Below are positions 1 through 6,626 of a stretch of 24,673 nt of DNA, one piece after another. Source of the stretch: a virus; IMG/VR virus record IMGVR_UViG_3300036790_000767, positions 1-24,673 of that record. One strand, 5' to 3'. Position 1 is the stretch's first letter, and every line of letters starts with the position of its first letter. The notes under the pieces are model-generated. The model worked only from the letters and a program-made list of their open reading frames with translations, did not search any database and was not told the DNA's origin. The position numbers were made by a program, and so were the translations under genes.

Positions 1-2
1 GC

Positions 3-1790
3 TGCGACAACCCGGCCGCGGCCCTCAGCGGCCTGCAGTGGCTGCTTCCCCGCATCAGCGACGCCACGCCGCAGTCGTACAACTGCGCCTCGGTGGTGAC
101 GTCGTCGGCGGTGATGGGCGGCGACCCCTCGACGACCTACGCTGCTACCCTGCGCTTCAGGGGCGTCGTGGAGCAGAAGACCTACCTGGGCGGCACCAGC
201 GACGGCGCCTACTTCCAGGTGGGCGGCGCCCCCGCCGCGGACGACTGGAACATCTACCAGCTGCTGGTCAGCAGCCCGTCGAGCAGCTACTACCTCAACC
301 GCGGCACCAGCGGGCAGGTCGTCGTCTACCAGTTCGACTACACCCAGACGATCCCGATCGACGGGGGCGCCACGGTGACGCTGGTGGCCAACAGCGTAGA
401 CAGCGTGGAGATCGCCAACAACAGCAACACAGGCGGCCCGCTCAGCGTCGCAGGCCTGGCCTCGCCGGCGCAGCCCTACGTGGGCCAGTTCATCCGGATG
501 GACTTCGTCACCGCGTCTGGGACCGACTGCGGGGGAACCAGCGGCCTCTTCTTCCAGCAGGGCGGCCAGCTGGTGCTGGGCAGCCCGTACCCCATCGCTG
601 ACCTCACCACTGGGCTCCTGGTCTCCGGTCTGACGGGAACGCATGTCGCCACGCTGCGGATCGACGACAGCGTCGTGGCCACGCTGTCGGGCTCGACGTT
701 CAGCGGCCCTGTCATCGCCTCGTCGCAGCACGGCTTCACAGGCAGCCTGACGCAGGTCAGCGCAGGGGTGCCCTACATCGTCGGGGTCGGGACCGTAACG
801 GCTACTACCAACAGCCTTGGCCAGGTCATCCTGAGCGGCTCGGGTGGGTCGGGTGGGGGCGCCATCAGCCTGGTGGCCGGGGCAGGAGGGACGACGGTCA
901 CGGGAGGCTCGGGTCCGACGGTCACCGTCTCGTCGTCGATCGGCGCAGACCCGAGCGGGTCGTACGTCCTGGCAGCAGCAGACGCTGGCCTGCCGAAGTC
1001 GAGGACGATCGCGGCGGGTGCCAACATCAGCATCACGGACGGTGGGCCCGGAAGCACCCTCACCATCAACTCCACGGGCGGCGGCACCGCGGGCATCGCA
1101 GGAGGGCCCTACTCCTCGCGTCCCTCCCCAGGCGCTGGCACCTACTACGTCTGCACCGACGGTCCGATCGCCTACTTCAGCAACGGATCCTCTTGGCTGC
1201 CCGTCATCCCGGGCTGCGGGGCACAGGGCACGGAGCCATGCTCTGGCAGCGTCAGCCCGTTCAGGTTCTTCTCCAGCAACGGGCACGGGCAGTCAGCCAT
1301 CAGCGGCGGCACCTTCACCGGCTACGTGACCAGCAGCAACGGCTCGGCGCAGAACATCCAGTGCTGGGAGGTCAGCTCCTCGGCGGGCCAGGGGGTGACG
1401 GCCTTCCTGGAGGGCTGGGGCTTCAACGTCAGCTTCTTCGGCATCCACGTCCGGGACAACGTGGGCGGCAAGCTGGCCTGCATCGGCATCGACAACAACA
1501 CCTCGCCCGCGCAGCTGTTCGTCGACTACTACACCAACACCACGACCTTCTCTTCGACGCCGGCCGGCGAGTTCGCCCTCGGCGTCAAGCAGCCCATCGG
1601 CCTGCGCATCAGGAACACGGGCACCAGCTACGCCTACGAGTACAGCATCGACGGCTTCCTGTGGAACACCCTGCTGACGGCAACGACGTCGAGCTTCGTG
1701 CCCAATGGCGGCAACTGCTTCGGCTTCGACGTCAATGCCTACAGCGGGGCGCAGGCGGGGGCGACGCTGCTGTCGTGGAAAGTGGCGTGA
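3..1790 (+). CDS. Tail fibre / receptor-binding protein, 5' end outside window
   Basis: The reading frame is open from the first bases of the window, so the N-terminus is missing and about 595 residues are visible. The protein is rich in Gly, Ser, Thr, Val and Asn, with long beta-prone repeats and a flexible Gly-Ser stretch around base 840-870, as in trimeric phage fibres. The last 170 residues look like a compact jelly-roll or concanavalin-type domain (alternating aromatic beta-strands, ending in a Leu-Ser-Trp-Lys-Val strand). That is where fibres usually bind the host. The glycosyltransferase gene follows directly, so a link to surface glycans or virion glycosylation is possible. Fibre identity is inferred from composition and architecture, not from a recognised family motif. 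Confidence 0.72.
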   Translation, partial: CDNPAAALSGLQWLLPRISDATPQSYNCASVVTSSAVMGGDPSTTYAATLRFRGVVEQKTYLGGTSDGAYFQVGGAPAADDWNIYQLLVSSPSSSYYLNRGTSGQVVVYQFDYTQTIPIDGGATVTLVANSVDSVEIANNSNTGGPLSVAGLASPAQPYVGQFIRMDFVTASGTDCGGTSGLFFQQGGQLVLGSPYPIADLTTGLLVSGLTGTHVATLRIDDSVVATLSGSTFSGPVIASSQHGFTGSLTQVSAGVPYIVGVGTVTATTNSLGQVILSGSGGSGGGAISLVAGAGGTTVTGGSGPTVTVSSSIGADPSGSYVLAAADAGLPKSRTIAAGANISITDGGPGSTLTINSTGGGTAGIAGGPYSSRPSPGAGTYYVCTDGPIAYFSNGSSWLPVIPGCGAQGTEPCSGSVSPFRFFSSNGHGQSAISGGTFTGYVTSSNGSAQNIQCWEVSSSAGQGVTAFLEGWGFNVSFFGIHVRDNVGGKLACIGIDNNTSPAQLFVDYYTNTTTFSSTPAGEFALGVKQPIGLRIRNTGTSYAYEYSIDGFLWNTLLTATTSSFVPNGGNCFGFDVNAYSGAQAGATLLSWKVA

Positions 1791-1796
1791 GGCGTC

Positions 1797-1859
1797 GTGG
1801 CGCTGTTCAACGACACCGTGCAGGCCGCGCTGGTCTCCTTCTACGTGGGGACGACGTGA
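1797..1859 (+). CDS. Possible 20-residue leader peptide
   Basis: A GTG-started 20-codon frame fills the gap between the fibre gene and the glycosyltransferase gene. Its TGA stop overlaps the GTG start of the glycosyltransferase (GTGA). It could be a coupling leader that brings ribosomes to the next start. There is no clear Shine-Dalgarno sequence and no similarity I recognise, so it may be chance. Confidence 0.2.
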   Translation: MALFNDTVQAALVSFYVGTT

Positions 1860-2626
1860 CGGGAGGCCCCGCCCTCGCCTGCTACGCCAGGGACGAGGCG
1901 CTCATCTTCTCGAAGTGGTGCAGCTACTACGCACAGCACTTCGACCCGGGCTGCGTCTACCTCTTCGACGACGGCAGCCTGGACGGCACCCCCGACATCG
2001 CTCGCTCCTTCGGCTTCAACGTCGAACGGGTGCCTGGCGATGGCAGCTACCGCCTGGGCCAGCCTGCTGGCTTCGGATGGACCAAGGCGAGGTGCACCAG
2101 GCTCCTGGACGACCACGCGTGCTTCCTGCTGGCAGATGCCGATGACTTCCTTGTCCCGCGAGAGGGAACGCTGCGTGGGCACCTCGATGCCTTCTGCAAT
2201 GGAACATCATCCTTCGCCTGCGTCCGGGGACTCGAGGCCGTGCAGGACCTGGACGGAGAGCCCGCCCTCGACCCAACCCTGCCCTGGATGCAGCAGAGGC
2301 GGCACCTGGTGCACGTGCCGAAGTTCGACAACCCGACGCTGTGGAAGGTGGCGCCTCGGTGGGAGGGCAGCTTCCACAGGCTCGACCTCCCACGTCCGCC
2401 GAGCAACGGGTCGCTGGCCTGCGTCAGCACCCACCACATCGACATTGGCATCTGCGAACGGCGCCACTCGACCAGGAACGCCTGGAAGGAGAGGGGATTC
2501 GACCTCCACTACCCGGTGGGCGAGGAGCTGCGCCGCTTCTTCAGGATGAAGCTGGCCTGCGACCCGCTCATCTACCGCGATGCCACGGCGCACGTCGTGC
2601 CGGACTACGTGAAGACCGCCTTCTGA
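1856..2626 (+). CDS. Family 2-type glycosyltransferase (GT-A fold)
   Basis: A 256-residue protein whose start resembles the Glyco_tranf_2_4 / GT92-like group: an Arg-Asp-Glu near residue 12, a Lys-Trp-Cys helix, then the nucleotide-sugar motif FDDGSLDGT near residue 40. A second acidic motif (LADADDF, near residue 95) fits the metal-binding DxD. The C-terminal half contains a conserved-looking HHIDIG segment. GTG at 1856 is chosen because the family N-terminus begins a few residues later; the frame upstream is only the shadow of the fibre gene. Some phages encode such enzymes to glycosylate host surface polymers or virion proteins, and adjacency to the fibre gene suits either role. The sugar and acceptor cannot be told. 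Confidence 0.72.
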   Translation: MTGGPALACYARDEALIFSKWCSYYAQHFDPGCVYLFDDGSLDGTPDIARSFGFNVERVPGDGSYRLGQPAGFGWTKARCTRLLDDHACFLLADADDFLVPREGTLRGHLDAFCNGTSSFACVRGLEAVQDLDGEPALDPTLPWMQQRRHLVHVPKFDNPTLWKVAPRWEGSFHRLDLPRPPSNGSLACVSTHHIDIGICERRHSTRNAWKERGFDLHYPVGEELRRFFRMKLACDPLIYRDATAHVVPDYVKTAF

Positions 2627-2630
2627 TCGA

Positions 2631-3500
2631 TCACTGGATGCCGACGTAGCAGCCGAAGCTGCCGCTGAACCCGCTGCCACTGCCGCCGACGAACAACAGC
2701 TGGTCAGCGTAGGCGCTGCCCTTCCTGCAGTAGACCTCCGAGACCTGGCCGATGCCTGCGATGCGGGTCGTCGGCACCGAGGCGGGCACCACGGGCGACC
2801 CGGGCAGGTCGTTGTCCGGGCCCAGCAAGTAGAAGGGAGCGGCAGTCGCCGACACGGCGTCCAGCGCCTCCAGGCCGCTGATGACCTGCAGCATGCCATC
2901 GCCGGCGAAGGAGACGACGACGTCAGGAGCGAAGGCCGCCAGCTGCTGCGCCACCTGCGCTGGGGTGAAGACCGAGGCGTCCGTCGCCAAGTAGCAACCC
3001 GAGTTCTGCGCGATGCCCTTGCCGCCGTTCCACCCCAGCGCAGGCTCTGCGGCCGCCGCGAGGGCCGCCGAGGCAGCAGTGCCGTCCGTCACCGTCGCCA
3101 CCCGCATGGGGGCCGTCGGGCCGAGGGTGCCGCTCCGCAGGTACGCTTCGACCATCGGCAGGAAGTCGTGGTAGGCAGCGCTGGGATCGACGACGGGAGC
3201 AGGGGAGCCAGCGTCGGGGAGGGGGATGCTGCCTGCATCGACCGCCTGTGCGCCTGCATCGGGCAGGGGTGCAGGGGATGCCGCCTCGGGCCCACTGTCC
3301 GTCCCAGGAGTGACGGTCGTGGCCGGGGTGGGTTCCACTACCTGCTGCGGGTCACCGGCGTCCGGGGCCAAGGTGGGGGCATCAGCCTGTGGAGCGGCTG
3401 CCATGGAAGTCTGGCCAGGGTCGTACTCGAAGGGCGCCCCTCCACACGCCGCCAGCGACATTGCCGAAGCGCCCACCAGGATCGTCAATGACTTCATCAT
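2631..3500 (-). CDS. Secreted lipoprotein, periplasmic-binding-protein-like
   Basis: A protein of about 289 residues. It starts at one of two adjacent ATGs followed by a textbook lipoprotein signal peptide: a Lys, a hydrophobic core, and the lipobox SLAACGG near residue 20. About 75 residues of Pro/Ala/Asp-rich linker follow, with repeated Pro-Asp-Ala-Gly. The C-terminal 170 residues contain a PDVVVSFAGDG strand-turn and a PFYLLGPDND segment, reminiscent of substrate-binding proteins of branched-chain amino-acid ABC transporters, but too short for a complete bilobed one. No transporter genes are nearby. In a prophage such a gene could be a lysogenic-conversion or superinfection-exclusion lipoprotein, or a captured host gene. 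The longer frame starting at 3539 adds a basic stretch before the signal peptide and is rejected. It lies 5 bases from the convergent glycosyltransferase gene. Confidence 0.68.
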   Translation of the reverse strand: MMKSLTILVGASAMSLAACGGAPFEYDPGQTSMAAAPQADAPTLAPDAGDPQQVVEPTPATTVTPGTDSGPEAASPAPLPDAGAQAVDAGSIPLPDAGSPAPVVDPSAAYHDFLPMVEAYLRSGTLGPTAPMRVATVTDGTAASAALAAAAEPALGWNGGKGIAQNSGCYLATDASVFTPAQVAQQLAAFAPDVVVSFAGDGMLQVISGLEALDAVSATAAPFYLLGPDNDLPGSPVVPASVPTTRIAGIGQVSEVYCRKGSAYADQLLFVGGSGSGFSGSFGCYVGIQ

Positions 3501-3504
3501 GATA

Positions 3505-3516
3505 CATGGTACCATG
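3505..3516. promoter_or_regulatory. Palindrome centred on GGTACC, before lipoprotein start
   Basis: A perfect 12-bp palindrome, CATGGTACCATG, lies 5 bases upstream of the lipoprotein start. It contains TGGTACC, which recurs at nine other intergenic sites here. Its position would let a bound protein block transcription or ribosome access. Function is inferred. Confidence 0.4.
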
Positions 3517-3594
3517 GTGGGTCGTCGCCTTACACCCACGGGCGCACATGAGTGGTTGGCCAGGGACTACCTGGATCCTGCTGTGGTCAGAGCG

Positions 3595-4209
3595 TTACCA
3601 GAGCTGGCAGCTGTTCGAGGCAACCCACTCGACCATGTAGCGCTCGGCGTCCTCACGTGAGGCGTAGCGAACTGGGATCGACTTCATCTTCCGCTTCATG
3701 CTGGCGTCTGTGTACGGGCCTTGCCAGATGCCGAAGCGAGCATTCCAGTAGACTCGCGGAGTCGTTCGAGGGGGACGAGGACCACGTTCTTGTCGGCGCC
3801 TCTTCCTGGTCTCCTGCGATCTACGGTGGGACTCTGGAGTGAGCTTCCAGCCCGGCGTCCAACCTCGCATGTTGGCCTTTTGCTTCGCCTTCGTGGCCTC
3901 GCTGTGCTTCTTGCCTCGTCCTCCACGGCCGCCCTCGTCGAGGTTGTAGAGGCGTACGCCGAGGAAGCGTAAGTAGACGATGTAGAAGGTCTCGGCATCG
4001 TAAGCCTCCTCGTCTGTGTTGAACTCCTCGACGACTTCGAAGGAGAAGCGCTCAGCGCCATACGAGCGAATCGCCTTGTACAAGGGCTGCACACCGCCCA
4101 TCACCGCCGCCTTGAGGTGACCCTGCCAGCGGGAGTCAGGGTGCTTCGTCTTGCCGACGTAGATCGTCCCCGACTCGAGGTTGGTCACCAAGTAGACGGA
4201 GGGCCGCAC
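3595..4209 (-). CDS. GIY-YIG family endonuclease (homing-type)
   Basis: A 204-residue protein with an N-terminal GIY-YIG nuclease core: VYLVTN at residue 5, then IYVGKTKHPDSRWQGH with the catalytic-type Tyr and Arg, a helix containing Tyr-Gly-Ala-Glu-Arg-Phe, and a Glu in DEEAYDAE. After residue 90 a basic NUMOD3-like stretch (GRGGRGKKHSEATKAKQKANM) is typical of DNA-binding tails of phage homing endonucleases. The middle is very basic, and the C-terminus may be a second small domain. Free-standing genes of this type often spread between phages. This one sits beside the attP-like site and the lipoprotein gene, in a strip of accessory genes. Confidence 0.82.
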   Translation of the reverse strand: MRPSVYLVTNLESGTIYVGKTKHPDSRWQGHLKAAVMGGVQPLYKAIRSYGAERFSFEVVEEFNTDEEAYDAETFYIVYLRFLGVRLYNLDEGGRGGRGKKHSEATKAKQKANMRGWTPGWKLTPESHRRSQETRKRRRQERGPRPPRTTPRVYWNARFGIWQGPYTDASMKRKMKSIPVRYASREDAERYMVEWVASNSCQLW

Positions 4210-4218
4210 CTTCCCAAA

Positions 4219-4243
4219 GTAAGCGGTCCGAGCCGTGGCTTAC
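4219..4243. promoter_or_regulatory. Inverted repeat before the GIY-YIG gene
   Basis: GTAAGC (4219-4224) and GCTTAC (4238-4243) are perfect inverted arms 13 bases apart, just upstream of the endonuclease start. This is a candidate operator or leader hairpin. Confidence 0.3.
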
Positions 4244-4246
4244 ACA

Positions 4247-4290
4247 GCTTGGTACCTCGTCACCCGCAGGTACCAAAACTGAGGTACCAC
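4247..4290. repeat. Triple TGGTACC cluster, left of attP core
   Basis: Three GGTACC sites (4251-4256, 4269-4274, 4283-4288) lie within 40 bases. The first two are inverted copies of TTGGTACCT. The 13-mer GCTTGGTACCTCG here recurs exactly at 19473-19485. Together with the cluster at 4475-4516 they flank the tRNA-Cys-like segment, as arm-type integrase or excisionase sites flank an attachment core. That role is inferred. Confidence 0.45.
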
Positions 4291-4314
4291 GCATACGTAA
4301 GTGTTTGATTTGAT

Positions 4315-4358
4315 TGAGGCGTGGAGGAGGATCGAACTCCCGTATGACGGTTTTGCAA
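4315..4358 (-). other. Probable attP core: 3' half of host tRNA-Cys
   Basis: tRNA-targeting phages carry the 3' half of the target tRNA, usually from the anticodon loop to the gene end, so that integration rebuilds it. Exactly that portion of a tRNA-Cys is intact here, while the upstream half is unrelated. The segment is flanked by three TGGTACC sites on each side, and an excisionase-like gene and an integrase gene lie within 3.5 kb. The crossover point cannot be fixed from one sequence. Confidence 0.55.
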
Positions 4359-4386
4359 CAAGAGGACAGACCCCTCACCACGTGCC
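4317..4386 (-). tRNA. tRNA-Cys(GCA)-like sequence, 5' half does not fold
   Basis: On the minus strand the 3' half is a good tRNA-Cys: anticodon loop TTGCAAA, 3' anticodon-stem strand ACCGT, a five-base variable loop, a T-stem/loop with GGGAG, TTCGATC and CTCCT, an acceptor strand CCACGCC and a U discriminator, which is a cysteine identity base. CCA is not encoded (CAA follows). The 5' half fails. The expected 5' anticodon strand is absent, the D-arm is short, and the acceptor strand GGC-ac-GTGG has two extra bases. It is therefore probably not a functional tRNA but the part of a host gene carried in attP. A low-scoring tRNA-finder hit would be expected. Confidence 0.4.
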
Positions 4387-4474
4387 GTCAGGCCCCATTC
4401 AGCCTTCTACGAGAGGCACCGTGCTGATCATCAAGGGACGTGAGGGGACAACAGGTGACCGCTGAGGACAGCCC

Positions 4475-4516
4475 CTGGTACCGGTACCAAGGCCTTCGAA
4501 GGGTCGAAGGGTACCA
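4475..4516. repeat. TGGTACC cluster with CCTTCGAAGG palindrome, right of attP
   Basis: Two abutting GGTACC sites (4477-4482, 4483-4488) make a 14-bp palindrome at 4476-4489. The palindrome CCTTCGAAGG (4493-4502) and a third GGTACC (4510-4515) follow. The same pairing, two GGTACC sites followed by CCTTCGAAGG, recurs at 19464-19509. The rest of 4210-4523 holds no gene that I can support. Confidence 0.45.
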
Positions 4517-4523
4517 GGCAAGT

Positions 4524-4925
4524 TCACTGCGATGACTTGGTCGCCGCCTTCTTGGCTACCTTCTTCGCCTTCGTAGCCGGACCGCCCTTGAGGGGGTCCA
4601 GCATCCGGGCTCCCTTGCCCATGCCCTTGGCCACCTCGAAGTAATCGGGCTTCGTCCTCAGCATGGTGTGCACCTGCTCCCGGATCGTCGCGAAGGACGC
4701 CGGGCTGGGCTTCAGCCTGACGACTGAGAACGACAGGACGAACTCCAGCGGCAGCCACTTGCCGCCCGGCGCGTAGCTCTTGAAGACGCTCACCAGCGCC
4801 TCGGAGATGCGCTGCTGCACCTTGGCCTGGTCCTTGTGGGTCGACTGCCTCTGCTGCTTGGCCCAGGCCAGCAGCTGCTCGTCGGTCATCTGGGAGAGAT
4901 CAGGTGCCTTCTTGGTCGATGCCAT
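4524..4925 (-). CDS. Hypothetical basic protein with Lys/Ala-rich tail
   Basis: 133 residues, not recognised. The N-terminal half is helical (an MTDEQLLAWAKQQRQ helix). A central ordered segment contains GGKWLPLEFVLSF. The last 30 residues are a Lys-Ala-Lys-Lys repeat ending in Ser-Gln, resembling histone-like DNA-binding tails. Its start is 12 bases downstream of the next gene's stop, so the two are probably co-transcribed toward attP. Its position between attP and the integrase allows a nucleoid-like or accessory recombination role, but nothing in the sequence proves it. No clear Shine-Dalgarno sequence precedes the ATG. Confidence 0.62.
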   Translation of the reverse strand: MASTKKAPDLSQMTDEQLLAWAKQQRQSTHKDQAKVQQRISEALVSVFKSYAPGGKWLPLEFVLSFSVVRLKPSPASFATIREQVHTMLRTKPDYFEVAKGMGKGARMLDPLKGGPATKAKKVAKKAATKSSQ

Positions 4926-4937
4926 GGGGCGATGCTG

Positions 4938-5624
4938 TCACCCGCGTTCGGGCACGTCAAGCAGTTGCCTGGACGCTGTGCCCAGCCTCATGGCCAGGTC
5001 GATCATCCCATTGGCGATCTCAGCTCGGGCATGGTCCAGGCGCGGCTTCCAGTCGAAGGGCTGGAAGACGGGATCTGACCCCGTGTCGAAGGCAGCCCTC
5101 ATGGCGCCAGGCCAGGCGTCGCAGAAGGGTTGTCGGTAACCAGTGTCGTATTCGATGATGACGCGTGGCTTCACCGAATCGAAGGCTGCCTCGGCAAGCC
5201 GGACAACCCTGTCGTCATCGTCTGCGATGAGTTGCACGCCGCCTTCTTCTGTCGCCAACAGGACTGACTCGGGCAGACGACAGTATTTGTCACGCCACTT
5301 GCTGTCATCGACGAATGCTTGCCTGGCCGGCTTGCCGAGACCACACGTGCCTGGGTGCAGGTAGAGCCTGTGCCCGGGCCATCCCTTCACCGAAGTCCTC
5401 AGTCGCTCTGCCAGCTCGCCGTTGAAGTACCTCTCCGTAAGCTGGCCTCCGAGGCGGAAGGTGTAGAGGGCGTGGCGGCCCTTACGCTCTCCCGTGGTGT
5501 CGATGGTGATGGGCTTCGTCTTCCTCCCGCTGAGCGGGAACGGGTTGCCATCGCTCACCAGTGAGTCTGCGAAGGCATCGATGGTCGTCCCCTCAGGTGC
5601 CACTGCCAGTGCCATCCCCATCAT
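4938..5624 (-). CDS. Hypothetical protein, lysogeny region
   Basis: 228 residues, not recognised. It is a mixed alpha/beta, soluble sequence without signal peptide or membrane segment. Notable points are a GERKGRHALYTFRLGGQLTERYF segment near residue 47, an acidic ADDDDRVVRLAEAAFD stretch near residue 134, and DTGYRQPFCDAWPGAMRAAFDTG further on. The start lies among closely spaced Met codons (MMGMA), so the exact N-terminus is uncertain. It is divergent from the excisionase-like gene, with a 71-base gap holding an inverted repeat, so the two may share one operator. Confidence 0.58.
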   Translation of the reverse strand: MMGMALAVAPEGTTIDAFADSLVSDGNPFPLSGRKTKPITIDTTGERKGRHALYTFRLGGQLTERYFNGELAERLRTSVKGWPGHRLYLHPGTCGLGKPARQAFVDDSKWRDKYCRLPESVLLATEEGGVQLIADDDDRVVRLAEAAFDSVKPRVIIEYDTGYRQPFCDAWPGAMRAAFDTGSDPVFQPFDWKPRLDHARAEIANGMIDLAMRLGTASRQLLDVPERG

Positions 5625-5628
5625 CCAA

Positions 5629-5666
5629 GTTCATCGCCGATGTGGCTCGTCGGTCAAGCGATGAAC
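5629..5666. promoter_or_regulatory. Inverted repeat in the divergent promoter region
   Basis: GTTCATCG (5629-5636) and CGATGAAC (5659-5666) are perfect 8-bp inverted arms, 22 bases apart. A further CGATG half-site at 5638-5642 makes CATCG-C-CGATG with the left arm. They lie between two divergent genes, a typical operator position. The right arm overlaps a TGAACAT heptamer that recurs in other control regions. Confidence 0.42.
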
Positions 5667-5695
5667 ATGGGGACACGAGGGGCCTACATTGGACA

Positions 5696-5857
5696 ATGGC
5701 CGCAGACATCGACACCACGGAGCGATTCGCACAGAGAACGCAGGTCTCAACGAAGACAGTGAAGCGCTGGATCAAGTTGGGCCTCCCCAGCTTCAAGGCC
5801 GGCCGGGTGCGGCGCATCCTGGTCGATGAGGCGCTGGCGTGGCTGCAGCGACAGTGA
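5696..5857 (+). CDS. Excisionase-like MerR/HTH_17 DNA-binding protein
   Basis: A 53-residue protein made almost entirely of one winged-helix unit of the excisionase/HTH_17 type. The helix-turn-helix STKTVKRWIKLGLPSF is followed by a short wing (KAGRVRRILVDEALAWLQ). This is the classic pattern of phage excision factors and small MerR-like regulators. The ATG at 5696 is chosen because the family begins a few residues before its first helix; the frame upstream is antisense to the divergent gene. With the integrase and attP-like site nearby, a role in prophage excision or in repressing the divergent gene is likely. Its TGA abuts the stop of the next, convergent gene with no gap. Confidence 0.68.
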   Translation: MAADIDTTERFAQRTQVSTKTVKRWIKLGLPSFKAGRVRRILVDEALAWLQRQ

Positions 5858-6124
5858 TCAGTAGTCTTCAGGCAGCAGGGCCGTCGTCGATGAGCGGTCA
5901 GCTTCCTCGATGATCCACAGGCGCAGGTCGCCCAGCGTGTAGACGCTCAGCAACCGTCCCCCGTGGGCAAGGGCCTCGTCGTTGGCCTTCTTGTCCGCCT
6001 CGCAGGCGTCCCCCCAGTCGGCCCTGCGGTGGCGGGCCAGGCAGCCGAGGATGAACGGCAGCTCGAACTCCCGCAGGGCCCCAGGCGTGGCGTAGACCTG
6101 GAGCCCGATGTGCCGGGTCCTCAC
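5858..6124 (-). CDS. Small conserved protein often misnamed 'type I restriction subunit M'
   Basis: 88 residues matching a small family I recognise from plasmids and phages, often mislabelled as a restriction enzyme subunit. Its hallmarks are present in order: ATPGALRE near residue 13, an RHRRADWGD motif near residue 32, a polar KKANDEAL stretch, GGRLLSVYTL, and the C-terminal LWIIEEADRSSTTALLPEDY. There is no methylase motif, so it is not a methyltransferase. Function is unknown in the family as I know it. GTG at 6124 overlaps the stop of the upstream gene (GTGA), so it is translated by coupling. The longer frame reaching 6574 only shadows that gene. Confidence 0.78.
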   Translation of the reverse strand: MRTRHIGLQVYATPGALREFELPFILGCLARHRRADWGDACEADKKANDEALAHGGRLLSVYTLGDLRLWIIEEADRSSTTALLPEDY

Positions 6125-6513
6125 GCCTTCTCGATGTCGCCGTGGAGGACGTAGAGGACGCTGTCGCCCAGCTTGACGAAGGACCGGGTCGCCTTGGAGG
6201 CGATCACGGTGCCATCCTTCCCCGCCCACCTCACCATCGGCTTCGAGGGCGAGGCCACGATGCGGACCGCGGTGCCGGGCTGGGGACGCTTGGCCCTCGC
6301 CGCCGCCGACCGCCTCTTCTTCTCCTCGCCCAGGGCCTTCTCCAGCGCCCTGATGTCGGCGTCCGTCACCAGCTGCGGGTTGCCCATCACCTTCATGATC
6401 GCCGAGGTCACCTGCTCCCTGGGATCCACGTCGGGGTGCAGGCTGCTGTCGATGATGGGCTTGGTCTCCACGAGTTGCACTGCCTTGGCACTGTTCTTCT
6501 GCATGGTCGTCAT
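6121..6513 (-). CDS. Hypothetical protein, possible SH3-like C-terminus
   Basis: 130 residues. The ATG at 6513 is supported by a good AGGAG seven bases upstream, and a second ATG lies three codons in. The N-terminal half is helical and acidic (DADIRALEKALGEEKKRR). The C-terminal 55 residues look like a small beta-barrel, with alternating hydrophobics in AVRIVASPSKPMVRWAGKDG and a FVKLGDSVLYVLHGD ending. Not a family I can name. It overlaps the DWGD-motif gene by four bases and forms a two-gene unit with it, between the integrase and the excisionase-like gene. Confidence 0.6.
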   Translation of the reverse strand: MTTMQKNSAKAVQLVETKPIIDSSLHPDVDPREQVTSAIMKVMGNPQLVTDADIRALEKALGEEKKRRSAAARAKRPQPGTAVRIVASPSKPMVRWAGKDGTVIASKATRSFVKLGDSVLYVLHGDIEKA

Positions 6514-6626
6514 GGTCGTTCTCCTGGCGTGGGGCGATGTGCGCCGCCATGAGATCGTTGTACCAGGAGTGCATGCAGAGTACATGGAATCGTCGCTGAT
6601 CTTGGCGAATGAGTGGTCAGCTGAGT

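Noticed and set aside
4317-4386. Functional tRNA-Cys gene
   Set aside because: The 5' anticodon strand and D-arm are wrong, and the acceptor 5' strand carries two extra bases; it fits an attP segment better.
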